The notes below the pieces were generated by a model. It was not told the DNA's origin, ran no database searches, and saw only the letters and a program-made list of their open reading frames with translations. A program made the position numbers and the translations under genes. Shown here piece after piece: positions 25,273 to 38,468 of a DNA stretch of 64,000 nucleotides (positions within the stretch are counted from its first letter, which is position 1; every line of letters starts with the position of its first letter). Location: the NCBI GenBank assembly GCA_026008535.1, contig BRKX01000018.1:47609588-47673587 (forward strand), in the 5' to 3' direction. The stretch comes from Perilla frutescens. Lineage: Eukaryota > Streptophyta > Magnoliopsida > Lamiales > Lamiaceae.

Positions 25273-28200
25273 TGTAACAGCCCGGTCCCGAGGATGGGGA
25301 CGGGGTTGTTGTGCGTAAAAATAGCACAAAAAATGAAAATTCAGGGGGGTGTTTTTAGAATTAAACTAAGTTAGCGCCACAAGAACTTAGGCAACTTAAC
25401 TTTATGACTTGGGAGAACTATCATTTTCCACGAATCAATAAGGGTCAAAGGGTTCAATCGGGTCAAATGGGTCAAAGGATTCAATCGAGTCAAAGGAACG
25501 CCATATCTTAGGCCAACCGAAATTTAAACAAAATCCAAAGACCAGATAGGAATTTGACTCTTCAAATAAACAATACCTCATCATAGGTCACATCAACTAA
25601 GACCCATAAATAAGTCGGAGTCAAATATATCTTATTATCCCATTCATAGGACAACAACAAGCATGAAAGACCCATTCCTATGTTGACTGAAACTGAATAG
25701 ATATCAATATGCTCAACTAGTGTGACTCTTCAATTAACTTGGAATTAATGAAGGAATATTTGGGATGTCAAAAGAGCATGCTTCTAATTCTCAAAACTTT
25801 ATTGATAACACAAATCATAGCAATTGAGACATGCTATTATCAAGAATCAAGTTACATTAATCAAGACTAGATACCAATATCAGAGTACTTAGTAGAAACT
25901 TAGCGGAACAAAATAATATAACCATATAGAGCAACAAACTTGAAACCTCAGACAACCCCACTAGCAGCACATCACCGGCCTTAGCATCTCAACCTGAAAA
26001 TATTTGAAAAAGAGGGTGTGAGCATTAATGTACTCAGTGGGGTTTTACGAGAAAACTCTTTAATAGACTTTGGAATATCCAATTATAAACTGGCGGCATA
26101 TGGAGAGCAAAACGCAAAAGCCCTCTCTATACCCGCAAAACCTTTTACTTCTTTTCTTGGCGCCTTTCCTGGCTCAAACCTGTTTTCTACTGTACCCTGA
26201 GGCATGCCTTGGGATAAGAGAGGGGTTACTTCAAGTATCCTTCTGAGTTTGCGAGGGGGTTACCCAGCAGTGACTCCCTTTACTTTCAAATGTTCAACCC
26301 GGTAACTCGAAGGTCACAACATGATAATGTAAGTAAACTGTTCTTTGAGCTTGATAACCTGCTTACAACAGAAGCTATATCCTTCCTTAAATTCCTCCTT
26401 ACTTAACCTTCCTTACTTACTTGACTTAGCTAGCAATAACAAGCCTAGAGCAATCTTCTATGGCTAATCCTTTAATTGAGCATGATCTCGGCCTATAAGA
26501 GATTTATAACTTACCCTAAAAGGCAATACTTAGCTACATAAGCTTTAGTAAAATCCAACATTCCAATACGAGGAAATGAACGCAGATAAAAATCGATTGC
26601 ATATAAAGCAATTCTAAACATCTTATGCTAGCATAAATTGTATATAAATAATTATGGCATATCCTTAGCTAATTAAGTTTAGCAAAATCTAATAACCAAA
26701 TAATAGGAAATGAACGGGCATAAGTATAAATTGCAACTAAAAGCAATTCTAGATCACATGCTAGCATCAATTGTATTTAAACAATTCTAGCATATCTAAA
26801 CATACTTGAGAGCTCACTTAACTTATAATAACTTACTTTACTTTATCAAACTCAAATAACAATTTAACAATATCATGCATATAACTTCATTTCTTTCCTT
26901 TCCTTTTCTTGTACAGAGACTAAACAGGCAGAGCATAAAATACTTTAATTGGATATTCATCTTGTCCTATCATGCTTCTAGAGATTAATAGATCAAACCT
27001 TATACTTGGTTTAGAACCACCCACCTCGATGACGAGCATCTCGATAACGAGCACGTAGATGAAGCAATGAGACGAAATTCCTTCCACGAGCCTCCTTGGG
27101 GTTCATCTCTTCTTATGAAAGTCGATCAATGACTTGAAACCTTATTTGAGATCCTAACAAGAAATCGAAACGATATCTAAACCCTTGCCCCTTAACTATA
27201 ACTTAAAACACGAGAATTAAAAGGATTAACGAAATTACCGCAAAAGGGAACGGAAAATCCGACTAAAACGATTATAATTCTGGATGATCAGACACTTCTA
27301 CATCGTAGATCTTCGAAAGAGCTTCGATTTGAGTACTCATGGGCCTCGTGGCTTAAACCAAGGTGAAAGTTATGGCCTCTGCACGAAAATGTGCCGGAGC
27401 TGCCGCAGCACCATGCACCGCGGCGGCAAGGTGCGCGCCGGCGCCCCTTGCGCCCCGACGGCCCCCTTGCGCCCTGGCGCACCTCCTCCTCCACTCCTCT
27501 CTCAATTGGGGGTGCGCTCACGAAGAGCGCCCCCCCTCTCTCTTTCTCTACTATACATAATTGGGACGAAGAAATGAAATGAGCGAGGAAATGAAGGGGA
27601 GAGAGCTGCTATTTATAGGAAAATATTTAGCTTCCCCGAGAAGCTTCTGCAGTGCAACAACACTGCTTTAAAAATATTGGGTTTGGTTAGAAGGCGCTTT
27701 ATTCGATGTCGAGGTCCAAATGACCTTGTTCACGAAATTCGAAAATACCGGGAGGTTCGTTGGCTCGAGTACTATTAAACCAACTTGACTCGGGATTAAG
27801 AACGAGTCATCTTGAAGGAAAACGAGAAAAGATTCTCTTTTCAAAAATAAATTTACTATTCCACAGAAGGGACAAATAAAATTCCCAAGCGTTCAATTGA
27901 CCTCAGAATGAAAATCCGGGAACGCCAACGGATTTCTTGAGAAATTTTCTATAGGGTAAGCTTGAAAAAACAAGGCTCGGGTCAACACATGAGATTTCAC
28001 AAATTTCTAACGATCGCGCTCCTACGGAAAAACACTATTCATAACTTCTTTAAACGCGTTTTAAATCATCGGGAACTCAAACGACTTCAGATTTAAAATC
28101 CGAAAGCACCGATATGCTCGTTGGTTTCAAACATGATAAAAATCGGCTATAACTAAGCTGGAATCAAAATTCTCAAAAAGACGATTTTACGAAAAATAAC

Positions 28201-28296
28201 TTCTAAAATCACAATTTAGGGCCATAAAATCCTTAACTAGGCTCTAATTAATTTCTTTAATTTTCTAAATGAACTCTGAAAATCTGGGATGTTACA
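25273..28296 (-). mobile_element. Solo LTR of the same family, inverted
   Basis: It is 3024 bp, with TGTAACAGCCCGG at one end and GGGATGTTACA at the other. On the minus strand it aligns along its length with the LTRs of the element at 14886-23729. The flanking direct repeat CTCAT lies at 25268-25272 and 28297-28301. No internal domain is present, as expected after recombination between two LTRs. A local duplication of about 150 bp (26560-26790) is specific to this copy. The unoccupied site is visible in duplication copy 2 near 32385-32395. Confidence 0.93.
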
Positions 28297-28588
28297 CTCA
28301 TATACTTAGATTATTCACATATTAACACACTTTTTATACACATATGGATTGAATACGAAATTTCCACCATTTCAGTAAAGTAAATAAAACACATTTTCCG
28401 GCAACAATATTGTGGATATGAAGTATTTCCAATATTTTCCAAGAATTAGAGAATTTAGAAATCAAATTACATTGATTTAAATTGGGTGAAAATCTTGTAG
28501 ATTTTGGTAGTTGTGTTTGGTGGAATTGGTTTGTGGAATTTTGAGATTAAATCCTAACATTAACCCTTAAAATAAATCATACAATGTA

Positions 28589-31500
28589 ATAAATTCTAAA
28601 AAAATAATTATAAAACTTAAATAAGATATGATTAACCGTAATTGGAATGTAATAAATCATAATTAAGATAATAAACCATAATTGTAATATGCTAAAACTT
28701 AACTAGGATGAATATATAAATCCTAATTAGTAATTAGGATGGAATAAACTCATATAAACCAGGTATCATATGAATATTTTTCAATATTATAAGTGATACT
28801 TTTTAGTATTAGAAGTGATCACCTTTTACTGTGAACTTTTTTCACGGGTTTAGGTCGGGTCTCGGAATGGCCCGTTTGACTGAAACTGTTCAAGACACTA
28901 ACTGTACCCAAGTTTTTACTTCGAATTGAAAGTCAATTACGCAAATAGAAATGCTCCAAAAGTAAACTATTATATGTTAAAAATGTTGGTAAAATGATTT
29001 AATAAAGTGAGCCAGTCATCTCATTTTATTCAAATTTTAGTGGTAAAAAAAATATAATTTTGAAGAAATTAAATGTCATACTATTAATCAATGTTTGAAT
29101 TTTGAAGTAGATAATAATAGTATTTTTATTTTTTCCAAAATGAATTTCGGTAAATATGAAATTAATTCTTAAAGTTGGTCACTCGGTGTGAGGCATCATA
29201 TCTAATACATCCAGTAGTGGAAGATTAGGATAATTAAAACTTGTATTCAAGTGTTTCCACACTTGAGTGTATAATATCTAATGTGCACAAGTAGTAAGTG
29301 AGTTACGAGCCCAAACGCACTCGCCCGTGCTTGGATTTAGACTAGATTCTTGGCAATTGAACTTTAGACGAATTTAGGTTTGGCCCAATATCAATTTTGG
29401 AGCGCGTAAACGGGCTCGATTAGGATCTAGTTGATGGGTCAATTACCCTAATAAATGCTCCATAGTAAAATTGTTATAAGTTAAATACGCCTTCCGTTTC
29501 TGAATAAGTATCATCATAGTGTTTTATTTTTGATTCACAAAGAGTGTCATTCTACTAAATAGAAATATAAAAATTCACATTTTCTTACATTTAAAAAATA
29601 TTCAAAATTTCTTATATTTATTCTTATTTAATAAAAAATGAAAGGGGTATTATGATTATTTTTTTATGGGTGTGCCTAGTTTGAAATGGTTGGCAATAAC
29701 AAAGAGTCAACCATTGACTTATAACCACCTCAATAAATGAAGATGATGTCTCCACAATGAACCATGTGTTAAATTAAATATGCTTGAAAAAACAAAAACA
29801 AAATTGAGTGTTATTTAAATTTAATAATGTAGTTTAAATTAAAATAAATTGATTGGCCAGTGTGATTTTAATTTAACTATTTCAAATTGTCTAATTTATT
29901 TTTTAAATTATGAATATTGAAATTTCAATAAGATAAGCACGAGTCAACCTATCATTATAATGATAGCCACAAATATATATATATATATATATATAAATGA
30001 AGATGGTGGCTCTAAAACGAACCATGAGTTAAATTGGCGTAAAATAAAAGGGGAAAAAACCTAAATTGAGGGTTAATAATTTAATCTAAATTAAAATAAA
30101 TTGATTGGCCGGTGTGATCTAGATTTAACAATTTCAAATCGTCTAATTTATTTTTAAAATTATAGCAATTGAAATGAAATAAGATAAGCACAAATGTATG
30201 GAAATTAAGGTTGAGTTTTAGATGTTTAAATAAAGCAATCATAAATATTAAATATTAAATATTATATATATATATATATATATATGACTTATTATCTTGT
30301 CCTTCAATTTTAATTATATTTTGTAATCACAGATTTCAATGTGAGATAACCCATATTCCAAACATTGGAGATCTTCTACCGGCAAGTGTTTTTCTTTTCA
30401 ATTCTTGGAGTTTCATTAATCTAGATAATAAGAATGCGAGGTAAAAGTTTTAGCTCCATAGAACTTAATTTATTGAAATTGAAGTCATTGAAAACCCCAC
30501 CCACACACACACACACACATATATAAATTTTAGTTAATTCTCATTTTAAAGTCATATATTACGAAGTAGGCAATTCAAACCACTTTCCTCGAATTTTTTG
30601 GTTTTATGTAATTGTGTTCGTACTTCCGAATTAGGGATATGCAAAATTGAACCAAAATGAAAAAAGAACTGAACTATCTCTGGTTTGGTTTGTTCGTTAA
30701 TTTTTGCATCAATTTTGGTTTAATTTAGTTTTAGATATTGAAATAAAAATATAGTTTGCTTTGGTCATGGTTTCAGTCAAATTTTTTTGGTCCGAACCAA
30801 CTTTGGCCAATCAAAGTATATAATTGTATTTTTTTATTTTATCATTTATATTTATATATAACAATTATTTAATGTTGTTACTTATTTAATATATCATCCT
30901 CTATTTCTCGAGTTTTAATGTTATTTTTCTTTAGATAAAATTATTTAGAAAAAAATACAAAAAATTCTAAAAATTGAATTAATCAATCCAAAGAATTATG
31001 ATTCGATACTTTTATTTTGGTTACATTAATATGACATATTAATCAAATTGTAAATATATGTTGCAATGTTGTAGATCATCATAATTTAAATATAACCATT
31101 TGATTTTTTTTTTCATTTATTGATATTTAGTTGTTATAGTTATTATATTTTGTAGTCATGTTTACTTAAATAAAATTAGTACTACAATAACCATGAATTG
31201 TGAAAAATCATCAGTATGGTACGGTATACAATATATACCGATGTACCGACATACTGGTATATACCAAACACTGGTATATATACAAAATATCGGTATATAT
31301 CGAATATCGCGATATACTGAATTTTCAGTATACCGCGATATATCGAGAATTTTTAAATTTCATATCGATATAGTACCGAAAATCATCGATACGGTATCAT
31401 ACTGTACCGATAATTTCGGTATATCAAAAATTCGACATTTCGGTATTTTTTCGGTACGATAAATACGGTATTTCGATATTTTGGTATTTTTTTCCCACCC

Positions 31501-32669
31501 CTACTTTGAATGCATTAAATGATGCTAAATGCATGTGAGAGAAATGTGAAAATTTCACCTCAATTGTGAAGAATAACATTTTTTGTGAAATAAAATTAAA
31601 TTATTAGAGAATAACACTTATTCAGCAACAGAGGAAGTGCAATTTTATAATGAGAGAACGATAACATGACACGAAAAAGCATGAATACCTAGAGCGCGTG
31701 CACGCGCGCGCACACACATATATATTGAGTTGGGGGAGGGGGGTTGAGACTTAGGCCCATGTTTATTTTTCTTATAAAGATGAGGAATATTAATTAAACA
31801 ACAAGGTAGAAGTATTATATATTATCATCTAACCCGAAGTTTTTTTAGGTTGCAGACAATCTTCAATTAAAAAGTCACACATATAATTAACTTCCTTTTC
31901 AATTAATAATTTTGTCTTTAAAAAAAAAAAACTTGACTAGCTGTCCAAACTATATATAACGCTCGTCAAGTGTCGTTGTAGAAATGACACGTTTCCTAAA
32001 ATAATATAATTCAATATTTCAAGTTGTGTATTTTAAATATAGTTTTACTTGAGTATAACGTAAGCATCATTCATAATTTAAATACATGTATACAGTTGAC
32101 TTAGTTTATAATTTTTTATTTGTGAACACATGCATCACAAATCTGAATTGAATAAATAATTTGTACATGAAATCCGTGTCTCATTTTAAATTATATATTT
32201 CGAAGTAGGCATGCAATTCAAACCATCTTCCAGAATTTGATGCTCCTTTACTGAGAGATGTTAACAAATTTCACTAACGACATTAACAATACTCATTAAA
32301 ATAGAAATAAATTTTACTAACGGACATTAACAATACTCATTAACAATATTCAAAGTATTTGCTAGAAACAAATACTTTTCTCACATACTTCAATTATTTC
32401 ACACATTAACACACTTTTTACACGCGTATAAATTGAATACAAAATTTCCAATCTTTCCCCAAAAAAAATAAAACACATTTTCTAGCAACAACCTGGATAT
32501 CAATTATTTCCAATATTTTCCAAAAATTAGAGAATTTAGAAATCAAATTACATTGATTTAAATTGGATGAAAATCTAGTAGATTTTGATGGTTGTGTTTG
32601 ATGGAATTGGTTTGTGGATTTTTATGATTAAATCCTAACATTAACCCTTAAAATAAATCTTACAATGTA
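28589..32669. repeat. Tandem segmental duplication, copy 2 (compact)
   Basis: This is the second copy of the unit described at 9836-28588, without the large insertions. It has its own changes: a local duplication of about 240 bp (about 29745-29985 and 29993-30205, both with GAAGATG, GATTGGCC and GATAAGCAC blocks), extra sequence at 30400-31010, and a (TA)n run near 29970. It contains no gene. Confidence 0.85.
31200..31503. repeat. ACCGATATACC-rich repeat, copy 2
   Basis: Dense GGTATATACCGA words end at TTTTTTCCCACCCCTA. This is the counterpart of 14050-14359 in duplication copy 1. Confidence 0.65.
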
Positions 32670-32965
32670 TATTTTGTGTTGTTAAATTTGGAAATGTTGG
32701 GAATATTTTCGGAAAATATTGGAAATTTGATATCTGGATTGTTGCCAGAAAATGTGTTTTATTTTCTTTGTGAAAATGGTGGAAATTAAATTTTGTGTGC
32801 AATCCATATATGTGTAAAAAAGTGTGTTAATGAGTGAAATAATCTAAGTATGTGAGAAAAGTGTTTGTTTGTGTGTGTTTTAACATGTATTGGTAATGTT
32901 CATTAGTGAAATCTGTTAACGTTCAATTAGTACAGAAGTAACAGAGGGATCATAAATTGAGCCTT
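32230..32965. repeat. Large fold-back (palindromic) element
   Basis: The left arm (GTTAACAAATTTCACTAA, TTAACACACTTTTTACAC, AAAACACATTTTCTAGCAAC, TTTCCAATATTTTCC) recurs in reverse complement in the right arm (GGAAATATTTTCGGAAAATA, GCCAGAAAATGTGTTTTATT, GTGTGTTAATGAGTG, AATCTGTTAACG). The two arms of about 300 bp are separated by a short spacer. In duplication copy 1 only the left arm survives, split by the solo LTR and cut by the duplication junction. Confidence 0.75.
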
Positions 32966-32969
32966 TTAA

Positions 32970-35159
32970 AATAGTTGTAGGATCAATTTGGACAAAAAAA
33001 GTAAATATGGTCCAAAGTGCTCCTAGGTAAATAGCTAGAGGCACACATTTGTGTCAGACCGTCAAATGAATCTCTTACGGATCTCTATTTGACTCATGGG
33101 TGATCCCCCTCCCCACCCCTATTATTTTCTTTTTAGTTTTTACATTTCTCATTTCTTCATTTTTCACAAATATATATTTATTTTTTGAATTAATTTAATT
33201 TTTTATCCGTTGTCTTGCACAGTGCACTCACTTGATGTTAACGTATGGGCTCGTGTGCTGCACTTGATTATTAATTTTTTGAAATAAGTATACCATAAAA
33301 TTGAATTAGTGAACTCTAAAATTAAATTGAATTAATTTAATATTTTCATTAGGCATCTCGTGTAGTGCACTCATTCCGACGCTAATATAAGATACACTAG
33401 CATAGTTCTCGTGCGATGCACGAATAACAGATATTGAATTAATGTATATATATAGGATTTCATCATAAATATTTTGATTCAAAATTGTAATAACAAAAAT
33501 AAACATACACACGACAATAAAAAAAAAATGAAACACTTTTTTAGACACAATATATTATATTTTTCACATATTAAAAAGTCAAACCACTCCTATTTGAAAT
33601 ATCAACACAAAGTTTTGCAAAAAATTGGTTACCTTTGTCCCTTTTGGGGATGCCAAGATATTGGAGCGATGTAAGTTTTAGATCAAAGGTTTCAAATTCA
33701 AATCTCACCAATACCGCTAGGTGTTCGTCTGTCATGCGCATCTCGATAACAGCGGCAAATTACACACATAATCCAAAATAAAATAAAGCCGGTTACCCTT
33801 ATTTGTTCTAATAATCATAATCATTTAACTCCATTAAATCAGTACATCAATAAAAAAAGACAATTCAATTCGCTCAATCTTTGTTGACTAATGTGAAATA
33901 TGATTTGATTAATTAAGATTGTTAGTTAATTTAAGTACAACTACTATATCACCTGTGCGATGTACAGGAGATGTTATTACAAAAAATATTTATGTACAAT
34001 GATAAAATTATATGTAATCATCAATTTCGCATATAAATATATGAATTATATCGTTTGAATTATAAATTACATATGTATTTTTTTATCATCGGAGAAATCA
34101 GCATTGGCGGCTCTAGTCGTGCCGTAAACACCCAAGTTGTTTGTAAAATTGAGAAGGCAGAGTCCTTGCCGCCCAGATGGTCTTGACAATGATTAATCGG
34201 CTAATTAGTCACGAATAATTTTTTTCAATTTTTTTAAAATAATATTGTTCAAAATATAATTAAATAAAAATTTTAAGGTTTTCCACTCTTTTTATACAAT
34301 AACCTACATCCCAATGTTTCAATCTACAACCAATGTGGGATGTAGGAAAATTAGAAAAAGTTACGGAACTAATTTGAGGTTATGATTTAAGATTACCCAC
34401 TCTTTTATACAACCCACATCCCAATATTTCAATCTACAACCGATGTGAGATATAGGGTACGAGAAAATTTAATAAGTAAAAAAATATATATATATATTAT
34501 AAAAAAAATAAAAATGCTTAGGCGAAGACAATCTAAATGGAATTTTATATGCTATTATATGTAACTTTATGAACCCACTTGTGGAGAAACAAAACATTAT
34601 AGTCCCGATTATTGATATGTAACTTTAAAACTTTACAAATCTATACACACACGCGCACACACGAAAGAGGAATGATAGAAAAAAAAATATTTTTTATTGA
34701 AAAAAAAAATCAAATACATTATCTTTAAAGATTTTAATTGATCATTAAAAGATTTTGGATATAGATGTTGATTTTTTTAATATATTTAATTAACTTAAAA
34801 AATTAAAAATATTTTAAATCGATATATTTAAAATATTTTATTATATTTCTTTAATATATTTAATTTAATTTTAATTCAAAAATATTTAATTTCTAAAAAT
34901 TTAAAATGTATGGTATTAAATTAAAATGTGGGCCTTACACTTCATAGTTTGTTCATATACAATATTATTTCTTTTTTGTTGAATATGGGATAAATTTTGG
35001 TTTAAAATTAAAATATATAAGTTTTAACTATTTAAAATATTTTTAAAGTTGAAAACTTAAATATGATAACTTGAAAATCTTAAAATTATCTAACATTAAA
35101 ATGATAAGATCAATTAATACATTTGAGTTTCGACCATTCAAAATTTAAATATATTTAAT
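32970..35159. other. Intergenic, AT-rich
   Basis: No gene is recognised. The segment 33655-33745 resembles a SINE head (a B-box-like CAAATTCAAATCTC followed by ACCAATACCGCTAGG) but is degenerate. The segments 34277-34345 and 34388-34455 are diverged copies of one about 70-bp unit containing CCCAATGTTTCAATCTACAA. The 66-aa and 80-aa frames here are not convincing. Confidence 0.6.
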
Positions 35160-35168
35160 TTAATCAAT

Positions 35169-35994
35169 GAGTGTTTCTAATACACCACTAATTTTTCTTT
35201 ATACACCACTATTAAATTTAATTCAAAAATAAATAATTATTAATTTACATAAATATCATTTTTAATTTTAAAAATTACTTAAAAAAGAAATAAAATAAAA
35301 ATAAATAATCCCCTCCTTCTCACCCTAGTGACCCGACCCGCGGCATTGCCCTCGTAATTACTCTCTCTTTTCTCTCCATTTATGCTAATCTCCATTTGTC
35401 TCCTATTCCTTCATTTATTTTCTTTGTAAGAATTGCCTATGAAATCAAATGTGTGTATTGATGTCATATATTTTTGAGGCTAATTAATTGATTTCGTTTA
35501 CTTCTCCAATCATAGGATTTGTCACATAAATGTTTGGAGAAATACATATATCAGATTGAGGGGTTGAAATTTGAAACATGGTGTTGATGATATTACTTTA
35601 AAATCTGGTGACATTGAAGGATTTATCGAAATATTTTATAAATTTGAAAAAGGATTTTTCAGAGTTAGAACACATTGTTGACGGCAACTACATCTTTCTC
35701 TATTTTATTTTGAAAAAAAAAATTACTGGGAAAGAAAAGCGAAGGTGGTAAGTCAGGAAGAAAGGTGACGGGCGGAGGGCAGCAAGGTCTGTAGTATGGA
35801 GGGGAGAGAGTGAGGGTGGAGAATATTTTTTTTTAATTTCTTTAAAATTATTATTTTTAATTTATTTTCATAATGAAATGATAGAAATTACTTTTATTGT
35901 GGTGTGTAAAGATAAATTGTGAAAATATGAAAAATATGTGTGGTGCATAAAATAAATGTGACGTATAAAGAAAAAAAAAAGGTGTCGTACACCC
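35169..35994. mobile_element. MULE-type MITE with 9-bp TSD
   Basis: This 826-bp element starts GAGTGTTTCTAATACACC and ends GGTGTCGTACACCC. It is flanked by the perfect direct repeat TTAATCAAT (35160-35168 and 35995-36003). Both ends contain inverted copies of TTTCTTTATACACCAC-like sequence. The middle (35300-35820) is less AT-rich, with CACCCTAGTGACCCGACCC, and differs from the middle of the relative at 14652-24236. Confidence 0.85.
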
Positions 35995-36830
35995 TTAATC
36001 AATTAAAGAGTAGAAAATTTAAATCAATATTTTAAAAATATTTCATTTGAACTCTTTAATATATATAATTCAATTCAAATCGTTAAATTTAAAATATATT
36101 TAATATTTAATATTAAAATGATAATATCAAATATCTAAATATTACACTTGATCTCAACTTAGAGATCAATAAATGTGGAAATATCATTGTTGGGACTCAC
36201 AATTTATAATTTGTTAATGCATAACAATATTTGTAAGCTTTTTGATGTGTGATGATTTTTGTTTGAAAAACTAAAACTATAAGCTTTAATTATTTAATTT
36301 ATATATATATATAATTCATTATATAAATATATTTAACAATTAATTGACAAGTTCTATTAATACATTTAATTCAAAAATTGAAGTAGATTTAATTAAAAAT
36401 TCTCGTTATGTATCTTGATTAATACATTTAATTTGAAAATTTAAATATATTTTGTTAAAATTTTGATGTGGATCTGGAATTATTTTAATATATTTAATCA
36501 ACTTAAAATTTTAAAATATTTTAAATTAATATATTAAAACATTCAGTCATAACACTTAAAAGAATGATAATTAATATAAACTTATGGTCCATCGTAAAGG
36601 AAAAATAGGTGTTTAGAAAATTCACATATAAATCAACAATTTAAAGGCCACATAATATTTTTCATTGAATGAACAAAATAATTTTTGATAAAAATAGTAT
36701 TTTTGCAAAATAAAAAAAAATAATTTATAATATTTGAAATTCTAGTATTGAATGACTATATAATATAAATACTAATTAATTAATAAGTATTATACTTTTA
36801 TTTATAGAATGTGCATTTAGGCGGGAAAAC

Positions 36831-36875
<45 letters not shown>

Positions 36876-38468
36876 GTGAATATCTTACTTTTAGATATAA
36901 TATATATATGTAAATATCTATTTTTAAACTTAAAAGGGTTTTTTATTTTTTTGGGATGAAATGTTTGATATAATGAGATGGTTAGTTAAATGATATAGTT
37001 GTTTATTATTGCAGTCATACTTCTAGTTATGGATGAATAATATATAAAGTTTAAATTATTAAGCTGTTAATAATTATATATTTAAATTAACAAAATTATA
37101 CTAACGAAATGACTAAAAGATATTGAATTATTTTATTTTTCATATACATATATATGATATAATAAATAGTTATTACTTAAAGTCCAAATTAATATTTTAG
37201 CATATCAAAATATCAAGATAGACTGATAAAAATCTCAAGCGAGTCAAATAAATTAAACTAATAATTCAGTAAGTATAATATTAATTTACAATTACACAAT
37301 TGAACCTCAAATTGATCAAATAAACTAAATAATCAATGAGCATGCAAATTTCATCTTCACTCTTCTTCCATCGTTAGGATACGTACATGTGAAAATTTTA
37401 TTTCTTCTCCATTCATCATCTCCAATGTTAAATGCAAAATCATCAACACACATAAGCATTTTTTTCTACGCAGATATGTATAATTAGATACATATGCATA
37501 TGTGTGCCCTTATAAAATAGATTTTTCTGGACAAATATGGTCAATTTTTCATACGCAAATTAAATATGCATAATTGATGTAACTCCCATTTATTTTTATG
37601 TGTATTGCAGATTGTTGATGGTGGAAAATAATGGAGCCATGACTATATTTTCTGCAATCTAGATCCTGCCAATTCAAAGTAAGTTCATTATTAGATTAAA
37701 GTTTGTATTTATATTTTATTGTACACTTTATATGAACTACTTTACAACAACAAAATAATAATCAACAGCAACAAAATTTAAAAAAAAAAAACGCAGCACT
37801 ACGCACAAATTTAAAAGAAATAATGTAGTCAAGTACTATAACTTAAATGTTATCATGAAAACTTACTTTAAGAACATGTGTGAAAATTAATTAATAAATA
37901 GTGGTTAGGCGAATTTGATGGGATTAGACATGTTAGTGAATTGATATGATGATATTTATTCCTAATATTAATACACCCAATTAAGGTAAATTATAAATTA
38001 ATTTAGTTGTTATTGCCTCCTTAGCTCTTGGTAGGCCGATTTGAGCGGATAAACACATGATTAGAATATATGATTTCTTACATTAAATAATTGATATGGA
38101 TATATAATGTTATATTATATTAACCAATTAAATAATAATGGAAAATTTCTGTTTCTGAAAATGTAGTTTAGAGGGAAAAATTTTGTTAGTTTCTATTAAT
38201 ATAGACTATCTTACTTTTAGATATAATATGTATTATATTTCTTAATTCAAAAAATATAAAATTTCTATTTACGGTCACTGTTTTGTTATTATATATTACA
38301 TAGATGTTAGACGGTTTGAAAGAAGTTTTTGTCAAATGATAATATATTCAAAATCGACATATTTTCCCTTCATTTAATCGTGTTGGATAATTGCAGAAGT
38401 CTATATTAATCAAGAAAACAACTACTGCAGTTGCAGAAGAAAACAGAAACCATCATCTCCCAATCTTG
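35995..38468. other. Intergenic, upstream of the P450 gene
   Basis: Very AT-rich, with an (ATT)n run at 36831-36876. No gene is recognised. The segment 37613-37678 is preceded by TTGCAG and followed by GTAAGTTC and so could mimic an exon, but it has no coding match. The 5' UTR and promoter of the P450 gene must lie in the last few hundred bases; no unambiguous TATA box was chosen. Confidence 0.6.

Larger units (their letters stand above)
9836..28588. repeat. Tandem segmental duplication, copy 1 (inflated by insertions)
   Basis: Blocks of this interval recur in the same order in 28589-32669. Examples: 9838 (AAATTCTAAAAAACAATTAT) with 28591; 10205 (CTTCGAGTTGAAAGTCAATT) with 28919; the Stowaway-like and GATTGGCCGGTGTGATTTTA blocks; 14360 with 31500; 24255 with 31805; and 28300-28588 with about 32385-32669. 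The junction is near 28588, where ACAATGTA is followed by the copy 2 start. In copy 2 the same right edge instead runs into TATTTTGTG. Copy 1 is over four times longer because of the LTR retrotransposon, solo LTR, MULE, MITE and SINE insertions listed separately. Confidence 0.85.

Noticed and set aside
33306..33674. 66-80-aa frames near 33.5 kb
   Set aside because: Short, overlapping on both strands, and over AT-rich sequence next to a SINE-like remnant. No domain visible.
36831..36876. Regularly spaced repeats considered as an array of interest
   Set aside because: Simple (ATT)n microsatellite. No CRISPR-like direct repeats with unique spacers exist in the window.
37613..37678. Possible small exon (TTGCAG before, GTAAGTTC after)
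   Set aside because: It has stop codons, no coding similarity I recognise and no partner exon. Splice-like words are common by chance in AT-rich DNA.
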